The translations under genes and the position numbers were made by a program. DNA of 47,194 nt from Priapulus caudatus (taxonomy: Eukaryota; Priapulida; Priapulimorpha; Priapulimorphida; Priapulidae). The DNA is taken from contig NW_014578172.1 of assembly GCF_000485595.1 (NCBI RefSeq), positions 7,036 to 54,229 on the forward strand, in the 5' to 3' direction. Under the pieces are notes generated by a model, which was given only the letters and a program-made list of their open reading frames with translations, did not search any database and was not told where the DNA came from. Position 1 is the first letter of the stretch. Each line of letters opens with the position of its first letter. Shown piece by piece: positions 21,084 to 30,213 of this stretch.

Positions 21084-21842
21084 ATGGAAATGGAAGTACC
21101 GTACGTACCCATCTCGGCAGTGGCGGAGGAGGCCGAACCGGCCGAGACGTGGGAGGACATCCCACGCAGAATCCCAACCACGACGCCGCTGTGCCAGCAG
21201 GTGGCAGGCCGCCGCCAGATGCGGGTGTTCGGTCGGGGTTTGGGTCTCGGGCTCGGGCAGGGACCGAGCACACCACCTCCCGGCGCCAGTGCGATGGGGC
21301 GCCAGTGTGCGAGTGCACCGGTGCCCGTCACTATTACGGGGAGTGGTCGGGGATGCCCGCGAGCGGACGCGTGGAGTCGGTCGGGACTCCGCAAACCGCC
21401 GCCACCGCCGGTCGTGATGTCGGATGCAGTCACGCAGACCACCTGCGAGGTCTGCAACTGCATCCACCCGGTGCAGGCGCTGTCTCCGCGACGGTGTCCG
21501 TGGCACGAGCCGTCGTGCTCGACACCGTCGTCGAGGAGATGTACGCCGGCATCGACCACACCGTCGTCGTCGGCAAGATATACGCCGGCCTCACCCACAC
21601 TGCCGCCGTCGTCAAGGGCGTACACGCCCCGCTCGCCACCATACCCACCACCATACGGCGACGGGATGGCGAGCGCCGCATACCCGCCGCCACCGCCACG
21701 ATATCGCCCAACCAACGACGGCGAAGACGGCTACAGCAACGGCGGCTACAACAACGGCGACTACAACAACTACGACGACGAGGACGACGCCGGCGCCGAC
21801 AGGCTGCGTCGGCCGATTTATGTTATTATTCTGCCTCGCTAA
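21084..21842 (+). CDS. Possible accessory protein of element 1 (252 aa, unrecognised)
   Basis: An ATG-started frame between env and the 3' LTR, where Ty3/gypsy elements usually have no gene. The predicted protein has an acidic N-terminus, then GLGLGLGQG, a Pro-rich stretch (KPPPPPVV) and a Cys/His cluster (CEVCNC...C...CPWH...C). It also has Pro-rich PPYPPPYGDG containing a PPxY motif, and an Asn/Tyr/Asp-rich tail. I recognise no family. The region is very GC-rich, so long frames can arise by chance; competing frames exist on both strands (for example plus-strand 20933-21958). Copy A cannot confirm it because of its indels. A PPxY motif could recruit Nedd4-type ligases, as in viral late domains, but this is inference. 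Confidence 0.4.
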   Translation: MEMEVPYVPISAVAEEAEPAETWEDIPRRIPTTTPLCQQVAGRRQMRVFGRGLGLGLGQGPSTPPPGASAMGRQCASAPVPVTITGSGRGCPRADAWSRSGLRKPPPPPVVMSDAVTQTTCEVCNCIHPVQALSPRRCPWHEPSCSTPSSRRCTPASTTPSSSARYTPASPTLPPSSRAYTPRSPPYPPPYGDGMASAAYPPPPPRYRPTNDGEDGYSNGGYNNGDYNNYDDEDDAGADRLRRPIYVIILPR

Positions 21843-22523
21843 CCACCCCCCTCCCACATAGCCCTTTCCCCAGCTTTATCCCTTCCGGCTCTCTCGCGCT
21901 ATCCCCCCCGCTATTCCGCGCTGTCCTCTCGCGCTTTTCACCCCCCTTTCTCCCCTAAGGCAGAATGTGTGGTAGAGTAGTCCGTCATTGTTGTACGGAG
22001 TAGTTGTTAGTTCGTTGTTGGTGAAGGGGTAGGAGTTGTAAGGAGGTAGTATTACGGGAAAAAAAAAAAAAAAATGGTAATAACATAAAAAGGGAAGATA
22101 GAATGAAAAAAAAATCAAATAAAGAATAAATAGATAAATAGATGTTGTTTACGATACGATCGCTAACCGGAATGCGGTCATAACTGCACGGTCGCTGTCT
22201 ACCTGGAAGGCACTATTGCCTTATGTGAGATTGCCAGTGCCAGTACCAGTGCGCTGCGCGGTAGTTTCGAGGAATTGATATTTATACGGCATATTTATTT
22301 GCAACTAGCGCGTTATATATCGGTTCGGTTTTTTTTTGTAGAAACACCTAGATGTAAGGTAGCAACGGTTTTCGTTCGAGACTGCCAGCCGGGTTTTATT
22401 TATTATAGTCGAGCCGCGCTTCTTCTGCTACGTCACCAATCGATTGTCTCCCCGGGCGAACTTCTTTTCCCCAGTTACGACAGACAGGAGTCTGTGACGT
22501 GACGATGTGGGCATCGTCCCGGT
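21843..22523 (+). other. 3' untranslated region of element 1
   Basis: No coding sequence supported. It holds a pyrimidine-rich block (about 21845-21955) and an A-rich stretch with AATAAA-like words (about 22060-22140) that could serve as an internal poly(A) signal. A GC-mixed segment then leads to the polypurine tract. Confidence 0.5.
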
Positions 22524-22536
22524 AGGGGGGGAGGAA
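22524..22536 (+). promoter_or_regulatory. Polypurine tract of element 1
   Basis: AGGGGGGGAGGAA abuts the TG of the 3' LTR, the expected position of the plus-strand primer. In copy A a related GGGGGAGG is followed by protease sequence instead of an LTR. Confidence 0.85.
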
Positions 22537-23222
22537 TGTAAGCGGGCAAAGGCCACACGCCGGGGAAGGTGATGGCGGATATGCGAGAATGGTGTCGGGG
22601 CGATGCATGACACGGGAGCGGCGGGTCAGCGGTCGGCACGAAGATCAAAGAGAGCGACTCGATATAGCACCAGCTAGGCTGGGAATCGCAGTCATGAATC
22701 TTCGGAGTGTGACAGGCGGCCGCGCACGGGCTGACCCATGGATAACGGTGCTGACCGATAGATGGCCACGTTGACACCATGGTCCGAATTGGTCGTGGCA
22801 CTGACCCAAGTGCGTACCACGCATCCCGCAACCATATTAGGTAGCGGGAGATAGCGGTAGCAGTCCACACCCTACCGTATTCGGGAGGGTCGGTTGGTCG
22901 GTTGGTCAGAGTTGGGAGCTAAAAGAGATCTGTGACGTAGGGGAGGAAACGTGATCGCGAGACCAAGGCGCATCGTATAAAAGGGGAAGCGGCCGACGGC
23001 TCGGGGCTTCTTCTGTCGAGACGCAGTTGAGAAAGGTGTAAGTTGCGAGATACGGTTTACTATGCACTGTAATACTTTTCTATTCGTTAGCGCACTGAGA
23101 CTTTATGTATTGTATTAGAGATATAGATATAAAGCACTAGTGAACGTTACTTCTTGTCTTCTCTTATCTCTCTCTGTAGTCCATTACAGAATATCACATC
23201 GTAGCGCAAACACGCGTCTACA
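22537..23222 (+). mobile_element. 3' LTR of element 1 (686 bp)
   Basis: Starts TGTAAGCGGG and ends GCGTCTACA, flanked by the polypurine tract on the left and ATAG on the right. It contains a TATA box, TATAAAAG (22976-22983), followed about 30-45 bases on by a pyrimidine-rich start-like region (GGGCTTCTTCTG). CGGTTGGTCGGTTGGTC forms a short direct repeat at about 22891-22907. Only its first 112 bases have a partner on the left side. Confidence 0.85.
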
Positions 23223-23315
23223 ATAGACTATAGAAACGTTAAGACTTTGGTAGTAAATAGATTTCTTGTTTATTTACCGTCTTTTTTTATTGATATGTTT
23301 CAAGTGCCTGGGCCT
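23223..23315 (+). repeat. Right target duplication (ATAG) and interrupted SWIM-tail copy iii
   Basis: ATAG (23223-23226) is the right duplication. The following AAGACTTTGGTAGTAAATAG and TTGTTTATTTACC match minus-strand 7985-7895. Left flank plus right flank of element 1 therefore rebuild the paralogous sequence at 7885-8045, apart from about 53 bases missing from the left flank. Confidence 0.75.
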
Positions 23316-23728
23316 AAAACCCACGATTATAAACCTGCTTGCAAAACCGGGCCTGCGCTATCCCATCGAACTCTAGCAATTAACACAACCCACGCTGCTA
23401 ACTTGCTTGCAACACCCTGTAAACCGGCTCATATTAACCGGGTCCGCACAATCCTCTAGAACTCTAGCACACCAAAACCAGCTGATAAACCTGTCTGCAA
23501 AATTGGGATCCACTTACTGCTAATATCTATTGCAATAATAACATTATAGCCAATGTAAAATCGGTTGATTGTGCAGATCGGCAAATTACACGCAACACAT
23601 GTTCGCTCTTTTTCGAACCGGTATGACGGACGTCACAGAATTATGGGTAATATTGCTGTTTTTAGTGCAAGTCTCGGAACCCTTTATCTATCTCTCTCTC
23701 TATATATATATATGGCGTGCTCACTCAC
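23316..23728. other. Noncoding spacer
   Basis: No gene seen. It contains repeated phrases such as AACCTGCTTGCAAAA / AACCTGTCTGCAAAA and GAACTCTAGCA, suggesting a weak internal duplication. A CT/TA microsatellite lies at about 23688-23712. On the minus strand the start would be intron of the receptor gene. Confidence 0.45.
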
Positions 23729-23967
23729 CTCAGTGTCACCGTAGATGACGCGCACCTCGTGCTTAGTCAGTAGACTCGGGTGATTATTCATGTCGCTAAG
23801 GGCCACCTGTACGGCGGGAACCATGCCTGGTGAAGGGTTCTTGCCCGTTAGCGCCAGTAGGCCACCAATGTATATCGGGATACTCGTCGGATCGCATGGC
23901 GTCAGTGTGCTATTAGTGATGGGCGTGATGAACATACATTCCTCATCGGGCTGTGGTATTTCTCCAG
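23729..23967 (-). CDS. Exon of a GABA-B-like class C receptor (ligand-binding domain)
   Basis: On the minus strand an exon of 239 bases is bounded by CTATTTCAG (acceptor) and GTGAGT (donor). Two bases complete a split codon and the exon then ends in phase 0. The peptide includes PIYIGGLLALTGKNPSPGM and VPAVQVALSDMNNHP, then LLTKHEVRVIYGDTE. This is the start of a periplasmic-binding-protein-like (ANF receptor) ectodomain as in GABA-B-type receptors: IGGL near the first strand, then P-A-VxxALxDxN. Such receptors bind neurotransmitter-like ligands at the cell surface. Neighbouring exons are not found in the window; element 1 would lie in the next intron or beyond the gene. An atypical receptor guanylyl cyclase ectodomain is a less likely alternative. 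Confidence 0.68.
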
Positions 23968-24900
23968 CTGAAATAGGTGAACATAACGAAGTCGCGCAAA
24001 ACGACACAAAAAACGGCCACGGTTTACGGTCCTATGTGGTAATATGCCGGTTATAATGTCGGTAACTATTGCGTGTGTATGTATATATGTGTGTGTGTGT
24101 GTGTGTTTGTTTGTTTGTTTGTACTGTTGTGGTACATAGTCCAATTGAGTAAAATACTAATGAGTAAAGTACTAATGAGTAACCTATTAATAGAGTTGCA
24201 CGTGTCGAATTGATTTTGTAACAAAATCGATCGATCATCCAACACTCGCGTGTCTCGACTAAGGTCATCACCGAAGCATCTCGACGAATATGGTTCTAAT
24301 CGCCTGCATGCTTTTCATTAGGATAAGTGCGCACATTGTGGAGCCTTATTTATCGGGGTTTTAGCATTCGCGCCGCACGTTCGTATGATCAAAATAAATC
24401 TGCGTGTAAAGCTTCCGGCGTCATCGATTGACATGCGAAGCTCAGTACAGCCGTCGCGCTGACGTGCCTTGTTGGAGAGGCAAATACTTCCTAGAGTAGC
24501 GTTTTAAAGCTAAATAATGGCATTATTCGGTAGCCGAAAGACATACGTCTGTTATTGTATCACCTAGTCTGACTATACTCGTATATGTTATTCGACACTG
24601 CTCCACTAAGAGGCAGTGTTGAAGTACGTCAGTTGGCGTGTCCCCAGAATGTGCTATTGCCCGGATTGCATTGCGATGATCATATTGTTACAGAGTATTT
24701 GAGGCAATGCTCAAATAAAACTAATTATCGCACATTTGCTATTCCCACAATTATTCTTACATAATGTTGACTAAACATTTTTAATAAACACGTGAGTTAT
24801 ATACGTATCATATTGATATATACAAGAGCGTATTAAGAAAGCTTACGCTCTTGATATATATCTTATCAAGAATAAATAAAAACTAAAGATAGTGCTTTTA
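23968..24900. other. Noncoding region with GT and GTTT microsatellites
   Basis: No further exon is recognised. A GT run then GTTT repeats at about 24087-24121 are followed by three copies of an AATGAGTAAA(G)TACT-like phrase (about 24144-24190). A near-perfect 18-bp hairpin at 24817-24862 is listed separately. Confidence 0.5.
24817..24862. repeat. Hairpin, 18-19-bp arms
   Basis: GATATATACAAGAGCGTA is mirrored by TACGCTCTTGATATATATC around a short AAGAAAGC-type loop. It lies about 40 bases upstream of element 2. Its function is unknown; it could be a remnant of a TIR element. Confidence 0.6.
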
Positions 24901-24904
24901 CTTA
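24901..24904. repeat. Target-site duplication CTTA (left)
   Basis: CTTA precedes the TG of the 5' LTR and is repeated right after the CA of the 3' LTR at 34211-34214. Confidence 0.8.
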
Positions 24905-26183
24905 TGTAGCAGATTCGCTTTTATTATCGTGCGTTTCTGTAGTGGGTGTTACAGTTTTATCTCACGAGAGATGGCGCTAGTGGGGGAGGGGTGTCCCACA
25001 ATAAACCATTTGTGTGTACCCTCCGCGATGACTGTTCCAAGAAGTGGAAACAATAAGCCAAAACGGCGCAAAAAAGGGAGACACGCCGGAGGTTATGGCG
25101 GAGCAGCTGTGTTTAGAATGTGTCCAATATCAACTGTGCATGTGCATAATTACTAGAGTGTTCGGGATTTGTCGTATGATTGGTATCAGTTCTCCGTAGT
25201 GCGCGTACATTACTAGAGCTAGGTCGGAATAAATAAGTACGTTACGGTTACCAGCGTGTTTGGAATATGTCAGACTGAGACATCCATTATTGTGTATTTG
25301 TGTTCTGTGTATGTTATTAGCTGATGTCTGTATACGGATGGTGTAATAATATAGCTGGCGTGTGTTATTAGCTGATGTCTGTATACGGATGGTGTAATAA
25401 TATAGCTGGCGTGTGTTATTAGCTGATGCAGATGGCTGTATACTGAAGGTGGGATAATTATAAGTAGCTGGCGTAAGCAGTGAGTGTGCGCAGACACATC
25501 GGAGGTTGTGAGTGAGCTTGTATAAACACTCGCGTTACTACAGCTTAAGCTAACAGCGTAACGCTGACAATTGCGGGTTTTTCCTCAACATTGCAATTTG
25601 CATTCGCCCCGCGAATCGAGCTTCCGCATATTTTGTACACCAGCGGTCGCCACCGCGAGGACGACGCTCGTTAGACAGTCTATACCGTATAGCGAAGTGA
25701 TCTGTTAACCGAACGTATTTCTCATGTATCCAGGCACTGCGTTTAAATCGCGCGTAGGGATTATTAGTCCGCGTGTTACGGTGGTGATGGCGTGATGGTC
25801 TTACGCGTTGAATCGCGCGCGATGATGATTCGCGTCTGGCTTGGAGCGAACGTGCTGATGTTGCTGTGTAATTGGTTAATGTGTTAACTGCTTGTTTAGC
25901 ACGCGTTACCGAATAAATACTTATTACTTCCTACTTCTCACTTCTCACTTCGTGACCGGCACCCCCCCCTCCGTATCTCTCACTGGACGACCGGAACCCC
26001 CCCTTTTCTCGGCGCTCGGGTGTTTGGCTGCCTGTGCCTCGTCGCGATCCTTGTAATCAAATCGTAAAGGACAGGGAGTAACGGCCCAGTCAGGGTGCGC
26101 GGCGACAACGGCAACCGGACCTATACCACGGCCAAGATGCGTAGTAGTCAAGTAAAGTAAAAGGGAATAGCAAATCCGTTACA
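24905..26183 (+). mobile_element. 5' LTR of element 2 (1279 bp)
   Basis: Begins TGTAGCAGATTCGC and ends AAATCCGTTACA. It contains TATAAAC (25521-25527) as promoter candidate and AATAAA (25912-25917) as poly(A) signal. About 2.5 repeats of a GTGTTATTAGCTGATG...GGTGTAATAATATAGCTGG unit occupy 25308-25475. The first 250 bases include GAGATGGCGCTAGTGGGGG, also present in the 3' LTR. Confidence 0.9.
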
Positions 26184-26203
26184 GTGGTGCCGTAACCCGG
26201 GAT
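26184..26203 (+). promoter_or_regulatory. Primer-binding-site candidate of element 2
   Basis: GTGGTGCCGTAACCCGGG lies immediately after the 5' LTR. TGG at 26185 would pair with a tRNA CCA end, and GTGCCG fits several animal tRNA acceptor stems (histidine-like is a possibility). I do not assign the tRNA. Confidence 0.6.
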
Positions 26204-26212
26204 TGCGACGTG

Positions 26213-27865
26213 ATGGCGAGACGACAAACGACACGCCAGACAGTCGGGGCCGAGTTGGAGTTGCAAGGTGTTGGAGGGTACCAACCAGACGCCATCACTC
26301 CGCGCAGTGGTGGAAGGGGGAAGTGTAGCTCTGGAGACTCTGCGAATGCGCTGCTGTCAGTGCTCGCTGCCAGTCCAGTGGCAGTTGTGGGACAGCGAAT
26401 GCTGCAGCAGAAGGAAAGATCTAGGGAGACGCCTCGGCGGCCGCCGCAGAGTATCGATGGGCAACTGCGATCAGTGCGGGAGATTGAGCAGCAGAGACAT
26501 AGAAGAGCCAGGCAGTTGCTGCAAGACGTCATCGACTTGGCGGGCGCCTCTGAAGACCTGCTCCCACGGGATGACAAGCATGAAAGTCGGAGGTCGGACT
26601 GGATGACTGGCGATGAGTCTGAGGTGGACGCATGGGAGGTGCAGCCGCAACTGCAGACAGAAACACCCTGGGATCAGGCGGAACAATTGCCGACGAGGCA
26701 AGGAATAAAGGTAGGGAGGCCGGTGAAGGAGATGGCGACACCCCGCGCGGGGAATCTACGGAGGACTCGCGCCGACATGAAGTTGGCGCCCTACTCTGGG
26801 GCTGCTGGTGCGCCGCTGGGTAGTTTTCTGCGGCAGTTTGACATTATGGCTTGGTGGAACCAGTGGGATCCGTCCGAGCGCGCAGAACAGCTTGCGGCGG
26901 CTCTCGTGTGGCCTGCGGCGGATGCTCTGGAAGAGTACGAAGGAGTGCCCAGCGAGGAGTGCCTCCGTAGAGCACTCCAGAAGAGGTATGGGACGGTTTG
27001 CCGAGAAGAGAGAGACCAGGCTATTCTCGCGGCCCGCCGTCGTCTTCCAGGAGAGGAGTGGCTCGAGTACGCGAGACAGCTCCGAAAACTGGCCCGGTCG
27101 GCCATGCCGTGGGCGGCATCAAATTACCTAAGTCGATGGCTCAAGGGGCAACTTGTGGATGAACTGCCCACAGAGGGCCACCGCGCGTATATCCTGAGCA
27201 CGGGATGTACGACCATCGAAGCAGCTGCAGCATGTGCCACTGACTATGACATGCTGGTGGTTCGCGGGCCCGCCCCGCTGAAGAAGCCCCATGTGGCACC
27301 GGTGGCAAAATCCGAGAAAGCCAGTTCAGGGGAAAATGCGTCAGCCGCTGTTCCGTCCGAGGGTCTTCAGGAAATTAAGCAAATGCTAAGGGATCTTCTA
27401 AGTAATGGGGGACCCAGCGTCCAACGCCCTGCGCCTCCTGGCAGCGGCAGGGCCGAAGATCATAAGAGAGGGACCAATGGTCAGGGCCACAGACCAGTGA
27501 CCTGCTACGAGTGCGGAGAGGTGGGCCATTTTGCGCGAGAGTGCCCGGAACGGAGGAGACTCCGGCGAGAGGAGCTCGACCCTTATGGGCCACAGCAGTA
27601 CAGTGTGAATGGGCAACAAAGCTATGCCGACGCAACACGAGGATGCGGGGGACCACCGCCAGACAGAGCAGGTGGACAGGTGAGGAATTACCTCGGCGAC
27701 AACCGTACAAAGCGAGGTGCATGGCGAAAGAGTCGGGAGATGCTCGGGCTTGGTCTAGGCCGGGAATCTAGGGAAAGTGGAGTCCGTTTCGAGGGCTTCA
27801 GCCTACCAAGGAAAACGGCAGACAGAGCAACCGAGAAGGTCGGAGATCCGGTGGGTACTAAATAG
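26213..27865 (+). CDS. gag: Gag polyprotein (element 2)
   Basis: About 551 residues from the ATG at 26213, 30 bases after the LTR. The N-terminal 180 residues are hydrophilic, with a Gln/Arg-rich helical region around residue 90. The capsid-like part (about 185-350) contains FLRQFDIMAWWNQW, WPAADALEEY and LRRALQKRYG, typical of Ty3/gypsy capsids. A single CCHC knuckle, CYECGEVGHFAREC, lies near residue 433, with a basic tail after it. The frame is uninterrupted. It overlaps the pol frame, which opens at 27759 after an in-frame TAG. Pol is in the +1 frame relative to gag, so a +1 (or -2) shift would be needed between 27759 and 27865, unless an indel created it. Confidence 0.92.
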   Translation: MARRQTTRQTVGAELELQGVGGYQPDAITPRSGGRGKCSSGDSANALLSVLAASPVAVVGQRMLQQKERSRETPRRPPQSIDGQLRSVREIEQQRHRRARQLLQDVIDLAGASEDLLPRDDKHESRRSDWMTGDESEVDAWEVQPQLQTETPWDQAEQLPTRQGIKVGRPVKEMATPRAGNLRRTRADMKLAPYSGAAGAPLGSFLRQFDIMAWWNQWDPSERAEQLAAALVWPAADALEEYEGVPSEECLRRALQKRYGTVCREERDQAILAARRRLPGEEWLEYARQLRKLARSAMPWAASNYLSRWLKGQLVDELPTEGHRAYILSTGCTTIEAAAACATDYDMLVVRGPAPLKKPHVAPVAKSEKASSGENASAAVPSEGLQEIKQMLRDLLSNGGPSVQRPAPPGSGRAEDHKRGTNGQGHRPVTCYECGEVGHFARECPERRRLRREELDPYGPQQYSVNGQQSYADATRGCGGPPPDRAGGQVRNYLGDNRTKRGAWRKSREMLGLGLGRESRESGVRFEGFSLPRKTADRATEKVGDPVGTK

Positions 27866-29345
27866 GCCGTCCTGGCGAGTTGAACTTGTAGTGTGTGGGA
27901 AGGCGGTAGAGTTCCTGGTTGACACCGGTGCAGAGGTGACCCTACTAGATAGCGGGGCCTACGAGAGGTTAACTCAGGGGAAGCCGGGACTGACCCCGAC
28001 GGTGGCAGAAGTGGTCGACGTTCAGCATCGGCCATTACCGACGCTGGGCAAGTGTGAAGTGCAGCTTGGGTATGGCAGCCAGCGCTATTTGCACGATGTG
28101 CTGGTAGTACAGATGGGAGAAGTTGATGGCATGCTAGGCATGGACTTCATGAGCCAGCACAACTATCAACTGGACACGGGTCGCGGCTATCTCACGATCG
28201 AAAGGGTTACTCATGTCCTCTACGGCGGACGGCCTGTCGACGATCGTTGTTTGTGTGCGGCCCGAACTGTGTTAATTCCAGCGGGACACCGAGCCGTGGT
28301 GCAGGGCAGCATGTGTGGGTCAGGTTGGGTGGTCGCCCGTCTGGCGATCGCGGAACCTACGCGTCGGTTTGCTGAAGGCGGGGCATGCCAGGGAGTTGTA
28401 ATGGCGCGTTGTTTGGTTGACATGGCAGGAAACCGGGTGCCTCTGTCTGTAGTCAACGTGGGGTCCGAGGAGGTCGTTATCCAGCAGGGAGCAGAGTTGG
28501 CCCACTTAGAAGACATTGCACAAGTAGGGAGAGTGGGCGATGGCGAGTGCAACTCGGCGGAGAAGGCAGTGCAGCAAGTGCCGTTACATCTCCAAGGATT
28601 GATCAGCGAGATGGATGCTAGTGTGACGACCGAGCAGCGTGGTGCGGTAATAGAGACGGTTGACGCTTACCGCGATCTGTTTGCAGCACCGGGTGGAGCG
28701 TTGGGCCAAACGGGTGTTGTCAAGCATACCATCGACACGGGTAACCATTACCCGATTAAGCAGGCTCCTCGACGTTGTCCGCTGGGCAAGCAGCAGGCCT
28801 TAGACGAGGAGCTTGATCGGATGTTGGATGCTGGTATCGTGCAGCCAAGCGATAGCCCATGGGCTTCTCCAGTAGTTCTAGTCACCAAGAAGGACGGTGC
28901 AGTGAGGTTTTGCATCGACTTCCGCAAACTCAACGATGTGACGAGGAAGGATGCGTACCCCTTGCCCCGCATTGACGATACTTTGGATTCCCTCGCCGGG
29001 GCCACATGGTTTTCCCCGCTTGATCTGGCCAGTGGTTTCTGGCAGGTTGAAATGGATCCCCGAGATGCAGCCAAGACTGCGTTTGCGGTAAAGCAAGGCC
29101 TGTTACACATCCGAGTTATGCCATTCGGTCTCGTCAATGCACCCGCCACTTTTGAACGGCTAATGAAAAACGTCTTGAGAGGTCTCCAGTGGAGGGAGTG
29201 TTTAGTATACCTGGGCGATGTTATTGTTTTTGGCTCCACATTCGAGGGTGCGCTGTGCAACCTTCGCGATGTGTTTGAGCATTTGCATGAGGCGGGACTG
29301 TGTCTGAAGCCGTCCATGGTTCCTCGGCCATGTGGTGTCGTCTGA
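27759..29345 (+). pseudogene. pol: Protease-reverse transcriptase (element 2 pol), inactive
   Basis: The protease motif FLVDTGAEVTLLDSG lies at about 27910-27955 and its partner GMLGMDFMSQ at about 28130. RT blocks follow: LVTKKDGAVRFCIDFRKLND, PLDLASGFWQVEMD and MPFGLVNAPATFERLM. The catalytic box reads YLGD: the first of the two Asp is Gly (GGC, 29214-29216), which should abolish polymerisation. The frame ends at 29345 shortly after GLCLKPS and continues in another frame at about 29332. Confidence 0.9.
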
Positions 29346-29799
29346 TAGTGGCATCTGTGATCCGGGAAAGATTGGGGCCGTTAGTGGTTGGGACAGACCG
29401 GAGAATGTTAGCGAGGCACCGGTACTGGCTTACCCACTACCAGAGGGAGAGTTCACGGTTGACACCGACGCCAGTGCAACCGGTATGGGGGCAGTGCTTT
29501 CGCAGTGTCAAGGGGGAGTGGAGCAGGTGATCACATACTCCAGTACGACGCTCTCCAAGACGCAGCAGAGGTATTGTACCATGAACCGAGAGTTGCTGGC
29601 AGTCGTGACCGCCGTCAAGCAATTTCGGCACTACCTCCACGGACGACACTTCACTGTGCATACCGATCATGCGTCGCTGACCTGGCTTCTGAACTTCAAG
29701 GAGCTAGAGGGCATGGTGGCGCAGTGGATCGCCTACCTCGGGACGTTTGATATGAAAATCGAACATCACCCTGGGAGGCTTCACAGCAACGCAGATTGA
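29332..29799 (+). pseudogene. pol: RT connection remnant and RNase H (element 2 pol)
   Basis: Continues the RT frame after a frame change. The segment GICDPGKIGAVSGWDRPENV jumps directly to APVLAYPLPEGEF. The usual ~50-60 residue FLG..YYR..F thumb/connection part between them is missing, a deletion. RNase H residues D (VDTDAS), E (NRELLAVV) and D (HTDHASL) are visible. A TGA stop (29797-29799) interrupts just after HSNAD, where the family normally continues; LSRQPG follows in the same frame. Confidence 0.85.
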
Positions 29800-30213
29800 T
29801 TGTCGCGGCAGCCTGGTTGTCGACGGTGTAAGCGTGCTGACTGCCCAGACTGCAGTGTTGCAGTTGCGAGACGGGTGCTTCGTGCGAGAGCGAGGCATCG
29901 GCCAGGACCATGGAGCCCGGTGCCAGAGAAGGATGGGGAGGTGCTAGACCGTTGGAACGCCGCCCAGGTAGAAAAGTGGCAGCATGGAGATCCCATGATC
30001 AAGAAGATCCTTGATTTGAAGCGGGCCCACGCTGACCAACCCACCTACAATGATATGGCAAGTCTCTCCTGGGAAGGGAAGGCGTTCTGGCATAACTGGA
30101 GCCAGCTTGAGGTACGCCGAGGCTGCTGTACCATCTATGGTCACCGGACCACCTGTGAGGCGACGCGCGGCCAAGGCTTGTGGCTCCCCCAGAGATGCAA
30201 CGGGAGATCATGA
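29800..30213 (+). pseudogene. pol: RNase H tail and RNase H-integrase linker (element 2 pol)
   Basis: In frame after the TGA, it holds LSRQPGCRRCKRADCPDC, a Cys-rich tail usual after RNase H in this lineage. A helical linker with EVLDRWNAAQVEKWQHGDP follows. Toward 30110 the natural reading moves to another frame, and the integrase frame opens at 30180. Confidence 0.75.

Larger units (their letters stand above)
8157..23222 (+). mobile_element. Element 1: env-bearing Ty3/gypsy provirus, rearranged
   Basis: The locus is bounded by ATAG duplications and begins and ends with the same LTR family (TGTAAGCGGG...GTCTACA). Order as assembled: 112-bp LTR start, indel-riddled integrase-env-3' region (8269-14467), then protease, RT/RNase H, integrase, env, possible extra ORF, polypurine tract and full LTR. 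Gag, primer-binding site and the rest of the 5' LTR are absent. Pol order PR-RT-RH-INT and the D,D35E integrase place it in Ty3/gypsy; Env resembles the errantivirus/baculovirus F group. The first half is probably an assembly fault. The biological element is likely LTR-gag-pol-env-LTR with only its 3' two thirds reliably shown. Confidence 0.8.

Noticed and set aside
21005-21715. 236-codon minus-strand frame opposite the possible accessory ORF
   Set aside because: GC-rich antisense shadow; Gly/Val/Arg runs and no start context or motif.
20933-21958. 341-codon plus-strand frame overlapping the possible accessory ORF
   Set aside because: No ATG at its start as given (TTG-type), Arg/Gln runs at the end typical of a shifted frame. 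Not excluded, but less likely than 21084-21842.
26184-26203. Assignment of the element 2 primer to a particular tRNA
   Set aside because: Only the first bases after TGG fit by eye; several tRNAs could match without a database comparison.
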